DNA of 64,000 bases from Parasponia andersonii (GCA_002914805.1 JXTB01000528.1:187036-251035); one strand, 5' to 3'; positions 51,434 through 64,000 are shown, counted from the first letter of the stretch. Made by a program: numbers and translations. The notes: generated by a model not told the origin, from the letters alone.

Positions 51434-53083
51434 TGCTGGTGTTAGCTGTAATAAATTTCTGGAAAATATTTTCATAAAATCATTTTCAAGAAAACCATAG
51501 TTTTATAAAATCAAGAAACGCAGCGGAATTGGTCGTTTAAAATTTTTCTTTTACAAAACGTTTTGTATCGTGATCTAACATAAATTAACTTTTGATCTAG
51601 ACAAAAACAATACCCGTATTCGCTCCACAACCTTCTCGTCTTCCCGTCTATTCTTGAAAGCTGTTTGATTGATCCAGTGGATAGTCACCTTCTTAATTCC
51701 AAATAAAGAGATCCGCAGAAAAACAAGAAGACAATCTCCTCGAACCGATTTCTCTGGGATGGCCAAAACACCAAGGACAATGAATCCCTAATGGTGGCCG
51801 ATTTTCTCTGCTCTCTCTCTCTGTTATGCACGTGACACTATCTTCCCGTGTCAGTGTTTCACGTGCAACACTAGTATATATATGATAGAGGACTTTTCTC
51901 TCAACTATAGAGAGATTAGTAAACCCTAATAGGCTTATTGGGCTTGTTGGGCTCAACTGATCATCACATAATTATTGGGCTTTAATTTGAGCTAGACAGA
52001 AGACCAGATGGATTCATAAAACCCAGGCTTGAATACACCATATACCTAATATCATAATTAATTCTTAATTATGATTGGGTATTGTCCATTAATATTAAGG
52101 CACACCACTATAGGTCCAATATTGAACTCTTGGACTAAATGTCATTTATTTTTCTGTGAAGCTTATTAATAATTAATTAGCTTGATCCATTTGGCATATA
52201 CTATACCTATAGACATACCCCCAATGCAATACCGTACTAGTGGGATAAAATTACCGCATTACCCCTCTAGTACATATTTACCTTTGAGTTGCCATTTTTC
52301 ATCTAATGGATAATAGTTAACTATGGTATTTGTATCTACTTATACCAACATAGTCAAATTCATATAGTGAATATCAGGGCCCTGGTTTATATTATCCAAG
52401 TACTTGAAAAAACTCAAAGTGATATCATATACATAGTGTCTATCATGAAAAACGTTCTACACATTTCATATACCTTATCTTCCAAGATACCGGAGTTCAA
52501 ACCATAAATTGGAACTAGTCCTTTAGTAACTCAAAAAGACAAAATACTTGAAAGTAAGTTCGTTAATTACTAGGATTAAGGTCTTCTACAATAGTGCTAG
52601 ATTAGTAAAATTAGAAATTTAAGTTACGACACTTAACCTCAAATTCTAATTAACTAAGTCATGCTCGATGCTGTTATAACTTTCTTATAACACACTAGTG
52701 TTTCTATCTGAAGATTCACTTCGATAATTAAAGACTTCATTAATTAAATAGACAACACTATATTCTATGGCATAGTAAAGTATTCCATTTTCAATATGCC
52801 GAATGCGAATAATTTAATTTAGACATAATGAAATAAAGAATATAATGTCTCTCACATATGAACTCATCATACGAATAGTTCTTTATTACTCATTTCATGT
52901 CTTGGATTCTTTTAAATGTTTGCATAAGATAAACATACACATCACATGTATATCAATGAGACATAAATGAAATAGAAATTCATAACATGGAATTTATTAA
53001 TAACAAATAGATACTAAATAATCCAATAAATATTGTTTATAATGTCTAAATAATAAATTGCTTTATAAGACATTATTCCAACA
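51434..53083 (-). mobile_element. solo LTR nested in the copia element
   Basis: A 1650-bp segment with TG...CA ends (minus strand TGTTGGAATAATG ... ACACCAGCA) is flanked by a perfect 5-bp repeat, CAATT, at 51429-51433 and 53084-53088. The minus strand has a TATATATA box near 51880 followed by transcript-like sequence. No gag or pol part is inside. This is the signature of an LTR retrotransposon reduced to one LTR by recombination. It inserted after the host copia element was in place. Confidence 0.88.
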
Positions 53084-56000
53084 CAATTTTGGTCGACCAA
53101 GTTTGGTTGACTAAAATATGAAAAGTTCCAGATTTGGCGAAAACACACAAAAAATACATATTTTTGAAGTATCAATTGAGAGTTTCAGATTTGGTCAAAT
53201 AAAATGAGATAGGATCAAGATTAAAAAAATTATGACAAAGTAAAATTAGGAAATTTCATCAAAATAAAGCATGCCAAGTTCTCTTCTAATCATATAAAAT
53301 TGTTCTTCACCAAGAGATTTTGTAAAAATGTCCACAAATTATTTTTCAGTGGAAACAAATTCAAGAGAAACATCACCTTTTTGCATGTGATCACGAAGGA
53401 AAGGTGTCTTATATCAATGTGCTTAGCTCGTAAATGCAAAATAGAATTTTTTAGATAAGCTTATAGCACTAGTGTTATCACATTTAATAAGCACATGTGC
53501 AAATTTTATACCAAAATCTAAAAGAGTTTGTTTCATCCAAAGAATTTGTGCACAACAACTAGCCGCGGATATATACGTTGCTTCGGTGGTGGAAAGAGCA
53601 ACTGAATTTTGTTTCTTATTAAATCAAGAGACTAGTGAGTATCCCAAAAAGTGACAAGTACCACTTGTGCTCTTTCGATCGGTTTTGCATCCGGCAAAAT
53701 CTGCATCCGAATAACTTGAGATATTAAAGTGCGTGCCTTTAGGATACCATAATCCTATATTCATAGTACCAAGGAAATATTTTAAAATATGTTTAACCGC
53801 ACTAAGATGGGATTCTTTAGGATTAGATTGATATCTAGCACATAGACAAACACTAAACATGATATCCGATCTACTAGCGGTAAGATAAAGTAAGAATCCG
53901 ATCATATCCCGATATTTAGTAATATCTACTACTTTACCGCTTTCATCTTTGTCAAGCTTGATTGACGAGCTCATTAGTGTCTTCATTGGTTTTGAATGTT
54001 CAAGATCAAACTTCTTGAGGAGCTCTTTGATGTACTTTGCTTGATTGATGAAGATTCTTTCTTTGGATTGTTTTATTTGAAGTCCAAGGAAGAAGTTCAA
54101 TTCTCCCATCATACTTATCTCAAATTCACTATGCATGCACTTAGAGAATTCTTTACATAGATAAATATTAGTGACTCCAAATATAATATCGTCAACATAG
54201 ATTTGCACAATTATCATGTCCACCCCTTTCTTTTTAATAAAAAGAGTAATATCCATTTTTCCCATTGAAAACTTATTTGAAATCAAAAAGTATTTTAATC
54301 TATCATACCAAGCTCTAGGAGCTTGTTTTAGACCATATAAAGCCTTTTTCAATTTGTAAACATGATCCAGATACTTACGATTTTGAAAACCAGGAGATTA
54401 GGCTATATAAACTTCTTCTCAAAAATATCCATTTAAGAATGCGCTCTTAAAATTCATTCGGTAAAGAATAAAATTCTTATGGCATGCAAATGCTAAGAGC
54501 ATTCTAATGGATTCTAATCTTGCTACGGGTGCAAAGGTTTCTTCATAATTGATACCTTTTTCTTGATTGAAACCTTGGGCCACTAATCTAGCCTTGTTTT
54601 GCACAATCACCCCATGCTCATCTAATTTGTTTCTAATAGCCGAATGATCACTAGGTCTTGGAACTAATTCCCATACATCACTTCTTTCAAATTGATTTAG
54701 CTCCTCTTGCATTGCTAAAATCCAAAAATCATCTTTTTCAGCATCGTTAAAATTTTTTTGATTCAATTTGAGAAAGGAAAGCTAAGTTGTTGCAAATATT
54801 TCTAAATGATGCTCTAGTTGTGACACCTTGTAAGGGATCACCTAGAATTTGGTCTTTAGGATGGGCATGACTAAATTTTAAATCTTGAGGAATAGTTAGA
54901 ATATTACCATTGTCGCATCTTTTTCCTTAAGACTTTTGTCTTGTTGTAGTTGGATGTCCTCTTCTTCATTTGATCTTTCATTGACATTTAATTCATTTAG
55001 GCTTTATTCCAAACCTACAACATTATCGTCATCTATATTTCTCCCTTCATGAAGAGTGTTAGATTCATTAAAACAACATGCATAGATTCTTCTTCTGTCA
55101 AGGTTCCTTCATTGAAAACTCTATAAGCTTTACTAGTAGTAGAATATCTAAGAAAAAAACCAACATCCGATTTTGAATCAAATTTACCTAAATTATCTTT
55201 AGTATTCAAAATAAAATATTTACAACCAAAAACTTTTAAATAACCAATGTTGGGTTTTCTATCTTTCCAAAGCTCATAAGATGTCTTGTTCAAGATTGGC
55301 ATTATCATAACTCTATTCACAATATAACAAGCTGTACTTACCGCTTCGGCCCAAAAATATTTTGGCAAACTATTTTCATTTAGCATGCTTCGTGCCATTT
55401 CTTGTAAGGTTATATTCTTTCTTTCTACAACTCCATTTTGTTGTGGAGTTCTAGGAGCAAAACAATTATGATAAAAATTATTTTTTATAGCAAAAAGCTT
55501 CAATTTCATCATTTTCAAACTCACCACCATGATCACTTCTAATAGAAGTGATGGTGTAGTATTTTTCATTTTGCACTTTCTTACAAAAAATAGTAAGTAC
55601 ATTTAAAATATCGTTTTTATGAGCAATAAATAGAACCCAAGTTAATCTTGAAAAATCATCAACTATGACAAAGGCATAATGTTTTCCACCAAGACTAGCT
55701 ACTCTTGATGGTCCAAATAGATCCATGTGAAGTAGTTGCAAGGGTCTAGAAGTAGTGATGATGTTTTTGGATTTAAAAGAGCTTTTTACTTATTTTTCAA
55801 ATTGGCATGCATCACACACCTTGTCTTTTTCAAAGAGTAAACTCGGTAAACTATTAACAAGGTTTTTCTTTGAAAGCTTAGAAATAGTATTCATGCTAGC
55901 ATATCCAAGTCTTCTATGCCAAAGTCAAGAATAATCTTTTAAAGCCGAAAAATATTTATGTTGACTAAAATATTTTTCAATATCAATAGTGTAAACATTG

Positions 56001-58066
56001 TCTTTTCTTTCCCCTTCAAAAATAATATCTTTTGAACAAGTATCCTCAATCAAGCATTTGGAAGGCTAAAAAATAATTCTATAAACTTTATCAAAAAGTT
56101 GACTTATATACTAAGCAGATTGTATTTAAGACTATCAACAAATAAAACATTTTCTATAATAGGTGAGGAAGTAGTACCAATATTACCTATACTCAAAATC
56201 TTGCCTATAGCGTTGTCTCTAAATGTGACATGTCCTCCACTTCTTTTTGTGAATGATGAGAGCAAGGAGTAGTCTCCGGTCATGTGTTTGGAGTAACCAC
56301 TATTTAAGAATCAAAAGTTCTTCTTCTTTTGTACCTACAAGTAAGAATCAAACTTTAATTTTTGGTACCCATACTAATTTGGGTCCTTGAGTATTAGTTC
56401 TAGATTCTTTTAGTACCCAAGCTAGTCTTCCATCAAAATATGCATTTTTCTTTACAAAGCATGAAAAACTAGTATGTCCATCTTGATTGCAATGAGTACA
56501 AGTGTACTTTGTGTCACTTGAACTAGCTTTCACAAAATGGTTCTTGAGGTAATTTTGTTTTATATAAGATTTGTACCCAATACCTCATTTGTCAAAAACA
56601 CATTTTTGTCCATCAAGCATCATGTCAAAGTTTTTCTTTCCATTTGTAAATTTGTGGACAATTTTAGTTAAGTAAAAAATCTTGTCATTTAAAGAAGTGT
56701 TTTCTTTTAACAAAATATCACAACTACTATAAGGTAATTTTACTTCCTTTTCTTTGGTAAACTTTTCAACTATTTTTGACAAACTAAGAATTTCCTTTTT
56801 AAGAGCATTGTTCTTGAAAATGAGCTTTTTATAGTTTTTATGTAAATCATTGAAATCACTCAACAAGTTTTCATATGATAAATTACAATCACTATTACTA
56901 AACTCACTACTAGTATCACAAACATCATGAAATTTACTTTTAGGTTCAAGTGAGCTTATCTCATTTTCTATTGCCATGAAGCACATGTTGGCAATTTCTT
57001 CTTGTTCTTCTCCATTAGACTCTTCTTCTTCACTATCATCCCAAGTTGCCTTCATTGCCTTCTTCTTCATTTTTCTTCTCAAAGGACATTCGTTCTTCAT
57101 ATATCCCGGCTTCTTACATTTAAAGCAGGTGATTGGATCATCTTTCATTTTCTTCTCTCGAAAGTTATTGCCTTTGATGTTTTTCTTGAAGTTATTCTTT
57201 TTGAAATTTAAGTACTTCTTGTATCTTTTAGTAAGTAAGGTAATGTCTTCTAGCTCACTATCCGCGAATTCTTCTTCTTCCTCATTGCTTTCTTGTAAGG
57301 CAGCTTTAAGAGCGATTCCTTTCTTTTTATTTTCTTCTCCTTCATCTTCATTAGTTTCTTTCATAAGAATTTCATGGGTATTGAGGGAACCCATAAGTTC
57401 TTCTAGAGTAAGTTTACTAAGGTCCTTTGCTTCTTGAATAGCTACCACCTTGCTTCTATATGCTCAAGGGAGGCTTTTAAGAATCTTACTCACCAACTCA
57501 CCATTTGGAAAGGTTTTCCCTAAAGCACCAAGAGAGTTAATGATTGAGGTAAATATAGTAAACATTTGAGAAATAGATTCATCTTTTTCCATCTTGAATA
57601 ACTCATAATTTCTTGTGAAAATATTAATTCTAGTTTCCTTCATGGAATTAGTTCCTTGATATGATACTTCGAGCATATTCCACAATTCATGAGTATCCTT
57701 AGCTTTTCCAATATTATTGTATACGTTCCTATCTAGACCACACATAAGAATATTTCTAGCTTTTTCATTTTTGATAAAGGACATTTTATCCTTTTCTTCA
57801 TATTCCTCAATATCTTTTTCTACTTTAACTCCATTGACAATCTTTATAATTTTTAATGAACTTCTAGTGACAATATACCATAAATCAAAATCTATGGATC
57901 TAAGATATGTGTCCATACGACTTCTCCAATAGTTGAAATCATTTCCATTAAAGAAAGGTGGTTTGGAAGGTGACAACCCCTCATATTGAAAAGAAAAGTT
58001 GTTTGGATTAGCCATCTCAAAAACGGTTAAGTTTTAGAAAATTGAGCACCAAGCTCTGATACCAAT

Positions 58067-59271
58067 TGTTATCCTAAGAATAGCTAACTCAAGAGGGGGG
58101 GTGAATTGGGTTTTTAAGACTTTTACAAACTTTTTGAATAAAGAAATAAAATTGAGTAAATAATGAATGAGACAAGTAAATATAGCAAATGAATAAGCAT
58201 AATATCAAAGTAAATAAATTAAACAGACAGGGATAAAGAGATGCAAACGCTATTTTTACGAGGTTCGACAAATACGACGGTTTGCCTACGTCCCCGGCTC
58301 TCTGTAACTTGCTTAGAACTTTCCACTATCGGATCAAAATTATGGGCTTGACCGACACCTTGTACAATTTGGAGTGATTTCTTCTTAGGCACACCTACGC
58401 CTTTATAATAGTCTTGAAACTGGCTCTATTGTGCCTAACCACGAATTGTTTAGAATCCAGTATCAACCTCAAATATCTTAGTTGATTTGAGAATAATGCA
58501 CAAATGATGCTCTAGGAATAGCTCAAATAGATTTGAAAGTTATAGTTGAGTAAAAGAGAGCTTTTGCACTTAGAAACTGATTAAGTATCAATATAGGTTC
58601 GTATTCTCTCTTTTTAAGTCATCAAAATTGGCTCTATTTAAAGACATCTTCAAAAACTAGTCGTTTTCGACCGTTGGTATCTTGCTGCCATAATTTTGGT
58701 CGATCAGAAATATTTTTAGTCGACCAAAAAGCTAGCTGTTGGAGTCCTGAATGCCAGTTCAGCTCCAACGGCCATTTTTGACCTTCATTTTGGTCGATCA
58801 AGCCTGGTCGACCAAAATCAGTCAGAAACAAAGGGTTTTTTTTTGTTTCTTTGAACTAATTTGGTCGTTTTTAAAACTTCCTTTTTCTAAAACATTTTTA
58901 ACTTTAAGAAAATATACTTTTGAGAATATTTGGGCTGGATTAAAAATGATATTTATTTTCAAACAATCAATGGATTTAAAGTTTAGCTAATTCTTTGAAA
59001 ATTTGTTTGAAAAATCATTTGAAAGATTTTTGAGCAATATCAAAGAGAATATTTTGTGCAATGCAATAAATCAAGTACAAGACTAGGAAATAAATTTTAC
59101 CTATTTAGACTTGGTCTTAAATCTTGATTCTTCACATTCATCTTCATCTTTCGAGGTTTATCAATTTCTTTTTCAACTTCATAACTACAAACTTAAGTCA
59201 ATTATTAGTAACTAAATCACACGTTTGTTATTATCAAAATAAGATAAGATTGAAAGTAGCATAGGTCAACA
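58067..59271 (-). repeat. 5' LTR of the second copia element
   Basis: On the minus strand the LTR runs from TGTTGACC (59271) to GGATAACA (58067), followed 2 nt later by the tRNA-Met primer-binding site at 58064-58053. Part of this LTR (58489-59271) is repeated in the second copy of the duplication that begins at 60396. Confidence 0.92.
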
Positions 59272-62200
59272 GACATCAGATCCACACACACTCTCTCTCT
59301 CAGATCTTTCTTTCTTTGATGTCGGATTCCTCCTCTATTCAACAACATCAAATTATGCCTCTATTAGACCCGAGCAATTCGAGAATTTAGATCCTTCTTC
59401 CTTTCTCCTCTATTTGATATCAAATCCTCTCTCTCTCTCTCTATTAATAAACATTAAATTAAAACTAAGCAGTTACCAATATAGCTCAAAACAATGCTGA
59501 TATACCCAAACTTCAAAAAGATAGTTGGTCAAGTACACAAATAGAAGAATCTCAACGAAGCAAAAAAAATAAAAGAAAAGAAAAACCCATGAAATCATAA
59601 CATTTTCGATGAAGCAGCCAAATTAAAGAAATTACACATAGAATCAGTAAATAAAATTAGGTTTTTCTTCAAAGTATCAATTAAGTAGATTAAATTTTTC
59701 TTTAGATAATATCAAGAAAGATGATTAGATAGTAAATAAAATGGAAAAAGAAAATTAGTTTTTTCTTCAAAGTATCAATTAAGCAATTATATATTTCAAG
59801 AAAGATAGTTAGACAATAGATAAAAGTGGAAGTGGCATTAGAAAGCTAAAAGAGCATCCACGATGGAGGATTGCCAAAAGAGCATCATGGGTAGAGCATC
59901 ACCAACGAAGCATCTTGGTGGTGGAGGACTGAAACAGAGCATCATTGGCAGAGCATCATAGCAGAAGATAAATTAGGATAAATATGCATCATAATAAGCA
60001 TATTTAAGTCGACACGTTCTTCTCAATAAAAATTTATAAAATATGCATATATTAATTAAAAAGTCACATTTATCCCTAATAACAATATGCCTTTCTTCTC
60101 TTTAGCCATAATGAAATCTCTTCTATTCTATATCTCTACACTTCATTGTATCTTCGATTCTTCAAGTTATTTGTCATATGAAGAACTAAAATTGTAAGAT
60201 CAGAAAGGAATCAAAAAAAAAAAACAAGAAAAGATAACTGAAAAAAAAAAGAGAAAAAAGAATTTAAGAAGAAAACCTCGTTCTCATCTCTCTTCATTTT
60301 TTAATTAGTTCCAGGTATAATTTAAAATAACATATTATTAAATTTCGAGATGTTACAAGGTCATTTATGAGTTGAAAACTTATTTTGAGGTTATNGAGAA
60401 TAATGCACAAATGATGCTCTAGGAATAGCTCAAATAGATTTGAAAGTTATAGTTGAGTAAAAGAGAGCTTTTGCACTTAGAAACTGATTAAGTATCAATA
60501 TAGGTTCGTATTCTCTCTTTTTAAGTCATCAAAATTGGCTCTATTTAAAGACATCTTCAAAAACTAGTCGTTTTCGACCGTTGGTATCTTGCTGCCATAA
60601 TTTTGGTCGATCAGAAATATTTTTAGTCGACCAAAAAGCTAGCTGTTGGAGTCCTGAATGCCAGTTCAGCTCCAACGGCCATTTTTGACCTTCATTTTGG
60701 TCGATCAAGCCTGGTCGACCAAAATCAGTCAGAAACAAAGGGTTTTTTTTTTGTTTCTTTGAACTAATTTGGTCGTTTTTAAAACTTCCTTTTTCTAAAA
60801 CATTTTTAACTTTAAGAAAATATACTTTTGAGAATATTTGGGCTGGATTAAAAATGAGATTTATTTTCAAACAATCAATGGATTTAAAGTTTAGCTAATT
60901 CTTTGAAAATTTGTTTGAAAAATCATTTGAAAGATTTTTGAGCAATATCAAAGAGAATATTTTGTGCAATGCAATAAATCAAGTACAAGACTAGGAAATA
61001 AATTTTACCTATTTAGACTTGGTCTTAAATCTTGATTCTTCACATTCATCTTCATCTTTCGAGGTTTATCAATTTCTTTTTCAACTTCATAACTACAAAC
61101 TTAAGTCAATTATTAGTAACTAAATCACACGTTTGTTATTATCAAAATAAGATAAGATTGAAAGTAGCATAGGTCAACAGACATCAGATCCACACACACT
61201 CTCTCTCTCAGATCTTTCTTTCTTTGATGTCGGATTCCTCCTCTATTCAACAACATCAAATTATGCCTCTATTAGACCCGAGCAATTCGAGAATTTAGAT
61301 CCTTCTTCCTTTCTCCTCTATTTGATATCAAATCCTCTCTCTCTCTCTCTATTAATAAACATTAAATTAAAACTAAGCAGTTACCAATATAGCTCAAAAC
61401 AATGCTGATATACCCAAACTTCAAAAAGATAGTTGGTCAAGTACACAAATAGAAGAATCTCAACGAAGCAAAAAAAATAAAAGAAAAGAAAAACCCATGA
61501 AATCATAACATTTTCGATGAAGCAGCCAAATTAAAGAAATTACACATAGAATCAGTAAATAAAATTAGGTTTTTCTTCAAAGTATCAATTAAGTAGATTA
61601 AATTTTTCTTTAGATAATATCAAGAAAGATGATTAGATAGTAAATAAAATGGAAAAAGAAAATTAGTTTTTTCTTCAAAGTATCAATTAAGCAATTATAT
61701 ATTTCAAGAAAGATAGTTAGACAATAGATAAAAGTGGAAGTGGCATTAGAAAGCTAAAAGAGCATCCACGATGGAGGATTGCCAAAAGAGCATCATGGGT
61801 AGAGCATCACCAGCGAAGCATCTTGGTGGTGGAGGACTGAAACAGAGCATCATTGGCAGAGCATCATAGCAGAAGATAAATTAGGATAAATATGCATCAT
61901 AATAAGCATATTTAAGTCGACACGTTCTTCTCAATAAAAATTTATAAAATATGCATATATTAATTAAAAAGTCACATTTATCCCTAATAACAATATGCCT
62001 TTCTTCTCTTTAGCCATAATGAAATCTCTTCTATTCTATATCTCTACACTTCATTGTATCTTCGATTCTTCAAGTTATTTGTCATATGAAGAACTAAAAT
62101 TGTAAGATCAGAAAGGAATCAAAAAAAAAAAACAAGAAAAGATAACTGAAAAAAAAAAGAGAAAAAAGAATTTAAGAAGAAAACCTCGTTCTCATCTCTC

Positions 62201-62302
62201 TTCATTTTTTAATTAGTTCCAGGTATAATTTAAAATAACATATTATTAAATTTCGAGATGTTACAAGGTCATTTATGAGTTGAAAACTTATTTTGAGGTT
62301 AT
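58489..62302. repeat. 1.9 kb near-identical direct duplication joined by one N
   Basis: Copy 1 is 58489-60394 and copy 2 is 60396-62302, separated only by an N at 60395. By eye I find three differences: one extra T in a T-run (near 60734), one T/G (58941 vs 60848 region) and one A/G (59902 vs 61812 region). Each copy has the end part of the copia LTR, the GACAT flank and about 1.1 kb of flank. The second copy continues naturally into 62303. The single N at the exact junction suggests two overlapping, perhaps allelic, contigs placed end to end rather than a real duplication. Confidence 0.9.
59272..60394. other. flank of the copia insertion, non-coding
   Basis: This is CT-rich then AT-rich sequence without a supported gene. 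Around 59850-59965 a loose AGAGCATCA motif recurs about six times. The end of this stretch (from about 59970) is the left arm of the foldback element, cut short by the N. The same sequence recurs in copy 2 at about 61180-62302. Confidence 0.7.
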
Positions 62303-63382
62303 TTATTTGTGAGTTTTAACAAAAAAATCACGATAATTTTCAATGATTTCTGATAATATTTCGATGAAAATTATATTCTCAATAAAATTTCGATAAAAGT
62401 GACATTTTTGATGATATTTTATACAATTTTGATGATTTTTCGATGCAATTTCGATAATATTTCAATAAAAGTGGTATTCTCAGTAAAATTTCGATAAAGT
62501 AGTAATTTTCATAATTTCAATACAATTTCGATATATTTTCGATAATAGTTTGATGAAAATGGTATTTTTATGAATATTTTATCGAAAATACAACTTCATC
62601 GAAATTATCTAGAAATTTTGTCGAATATTATCAAAAATACAATTTTCATCAAAATATCATCAAAAATACATTGATTTTGCATCGACAATTATAAAAAAAT
62701 GTCACTTTATCAAAATATTACTTAGGATATCACTTTTATTGAAATATCGTCAAAATTACATTGAAAATTCATAAATATTGCATCGATAATTATCAAAAAT
62801 GCCACTTTCATCAAAATTTTACTGAGAATATATTTTTCATCGAAATATGATCGAAAAACTATTGAAAATAAAAAAAAATTATCGTAGTTTTTTATTAAAA
62901 CTTGTAAAAATTATCCTCAAAGTGATTTTTGAATACATAAATATTCTCATAACATCTTGAAATTTGATAATATGTTATTTTAAACTATATCCAGAACTAA
63001 TTGAAGAAGAATGAAGAGAGAAGAGAGGAAAATGATGAGTTTGATGGCGACATGAGAGATGAGAGCGAGGTTTTCTTCTCAAATTCTTTTTCTCATTTTT
63101 TTCAGCTATCTTTTCTCTTCTTTTTTTTTTCCTTTTATTCTTTTCTGATCTTATAATTTTAGCTTCTTATACGTTTGTTAATTTGAAGAATCGAGATACA
63201 GAGAAGCATAGAAGTATAGAAGAAAATAAATTTCGGCTTAGTTAAAGAGACGAGAGGCATATAGTTTATGGGGGATAAATATAATTTTTTAGGTAATATA
63301 TGTATATTTTATAAACTTTTATTGAGAATAATATATAAACCAAAATATACCTATTAAGATGTATATTTAACTTAATTTTTCT
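61877..63382. repeat. 1.5 kb foldback element with repeated inner arms
   Basis: The arms, about 61877-62610 and 62640-63382, are imperfect reverse complements around a centre near 62626. Landmarks are CTCAATAAAA, AAGAAGAAAACCTCG, CTCTCATCTC, AATTAGTT and TTTAAAATAACATATTA in the left arm, each found inverted in the right. The inner arms consist of imperfect units of about 90-100 bp rich in TTTCGATAAAA and ATTCTCAGTAAAATT. Nothing codes for protein. Long inverted repeats with internal subrepeats are typical of foldback-type transposons. I found no confirmed target duplication. Confidence 0.8.
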
Positions 63383-64000
63383 AATAGAACAACTTTTGAT
63401 ATTGGAGGCTAGGTTTTTCTTTGTATGCCTCTGGGTAAAGTTGCGTACGAAGTTTGAGCAAGGATTAATTAAGCCAAAAAAAAAACGGAAGACTAATTCC
63501 ATCGAGGTAGGTAAACGAGCTTTACATTAGAAAGCCTTTTTCTATTTGGACTTGCCACCCAATAATTAAGGCTTTTTGGAATGGTAACTTGACCTAATTA
63601 GTAGTAATTTAGACTCAAAAGACTTTTTTTTAGAGTATTTTGAAAAATAACATTTTCTAGTAATACTACATTTTTATGTGACAGACATCACATAATTTAT
63701 CTCCATAAAATTAAGAATTTTTTAGTATTAATCAATATCATAAATTGTGTAATAAGGCATCGCATAAAACTGTGATACTACTAGAAAAAACACTTTACAA
63801 AACACTCGTGAGAAAGTTAGTTTTAGTCAAAATTACTACTCTTTATGCCAATTTTCTTTTTTAAATGGGTCTTATATATTTTTCTAATTAAATCTAAAAT
63901 ATTTCAAACAATTTTAAAATTTGAAATTTTAACATTTTTTTTCTTTTAACTTTTAACATAAAAAATCTAATTTCGTGTTTTTTCAAATTTATGATTTAAA
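63383..64000. other. intergenic, AT-rich, nothing recognised
   Basis: A minus-strand frame at 63266-63502 overlaps the end of the foldback arm and has no domain. The remainder consists of A/T-rich sequence with short TTTT/AAAA runs and no supported feature. Confidence 0.7.

Larger units (their letters stand above)
48347..59271 (-). mobile_element. Ty1/copia retrotransposon, SIRE/Maximus-like, with nested solo LTR
   Basis: The element has TG...CA-type ends and a perfect 5-bp target duplication, GACAT, at 48342-48346 and 59272-59276. On the minus strand the order is: 5' LTR (59271-58067); primer-binding site TGGTATCAGAGC (58064-58053, initiator tRNA-Met type); Gag about 58.0-56.5 kb, with a CFKCKKPGYMKNEC zinc knuckle; integrase about 55.8-55.0 kb; RT and RNase H about 54.8-53.3 kb; a non-coding part with the nested LTR; downstream extra frames about 51.1-49.85 kb; polypurine tract AAAAAGGGGGAGA; and 3' LTR. 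The long LTRs, Met primer site and extra region after pol suggest SIRE/Maximus. It is a fossil with many breaks. LTR divergence is about one in ten bases over the first 400 shared positions by eye, so it is older than the Gypsy insertion if rates are equal. Confidence 0.93.

Noticed and set aside
58634-60870. Two copies of a minus-strand protein (58634-58831 and 60541-60870) as a small gene family
   Set aside because: They are open frames in the copia LTR that appear twice because of the 1.9 kb duplication at the N.
62340-62900. Regular TTTCGAT-rich repeats as a CRISPR-like array
   Set aside because: Units are imperfect, arranged as an inverted repeat, and lack constant spacers; the genome is a plant nucleus.
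1-64000. tRNA, rRNA or other structured RNA genes
   Set aside because: Scanning by eye for A/B-box-like and conserved rRNA motifs gave nothing convincing; the only tRNA-related sequence is the retroelement primer-binding site.

Overview
The window is nuclear DNA of a land plant, almost certainly a eudicot. It is AT-rich, its genes have GT-AG introns, and it holds plant-specific families: a phytosulfokine precursor, an LRR receptor-like pseudokinase, mTERF and a FAR1-related protein. Copia and Tat-type Gypsy retrotransposons, a hAT element and many AT-rich foldback elements fill the rest. The species cannot be named from sequence alone. The phytosulfokine pentapeptide is YIYTN, a variant I recall being described in legumes, but this does not prove a legume.

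Layout. Positions 1-3676 hold the 3' part of a broken plus-strand Ty1/copia element. A short two-exon minus-strand gene at 6756-7111 encodes a 78-residue phytosulfokine-type precursor. Positions 7112-13600 are intergenic with foldback elements. A complete three-exon gene at 14045-19071 encodes a 1059-residue LRR receptor-like protein with a kinase-dead kinase domain; its TATA box, CT-rich leader and a tiny upstream ORF are visible. Positions 19072-25600 are AT-rich intergenic DNA with a probable solo LTR.

From 25608 to 38928 lies an mTERF locus: a decayed partial duplicate, then an mTERF pseudogene whose two halves (26629-27279 and 38430-38928) are separated by an 11.15 kb Tat-type Gypsy element. 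On the minus strand, 42070-46748 is a FAR1-related/MULE-transposase-type pseudogene split by a 2.56 kb hAT-type element that left an 8-bp target duplication. Positions 48347-59271 hold a 10.9 kb minus-strand copia element of SIRE/Maximus type with a perfect 5-bp target duplication, and a 1.65 kb solo LTR with its own perfect duplication nested inside.

The last 6 kb contain a 1.9 kb near-identical direct duplication joined by a single N (60395), probably an unmerged contig overlap, and a 1.5 kb foldback element.

Only two host genes look functional: the phytosulfokine precursor (a secreted peptide hormone) and the LRR pseudokinase (plasma membrane). Nothing shows that they act together. The rest is a record of transposon insertions into host genes. 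I found no gene cluster, CRISPR array, tRNA or rRNA gene.
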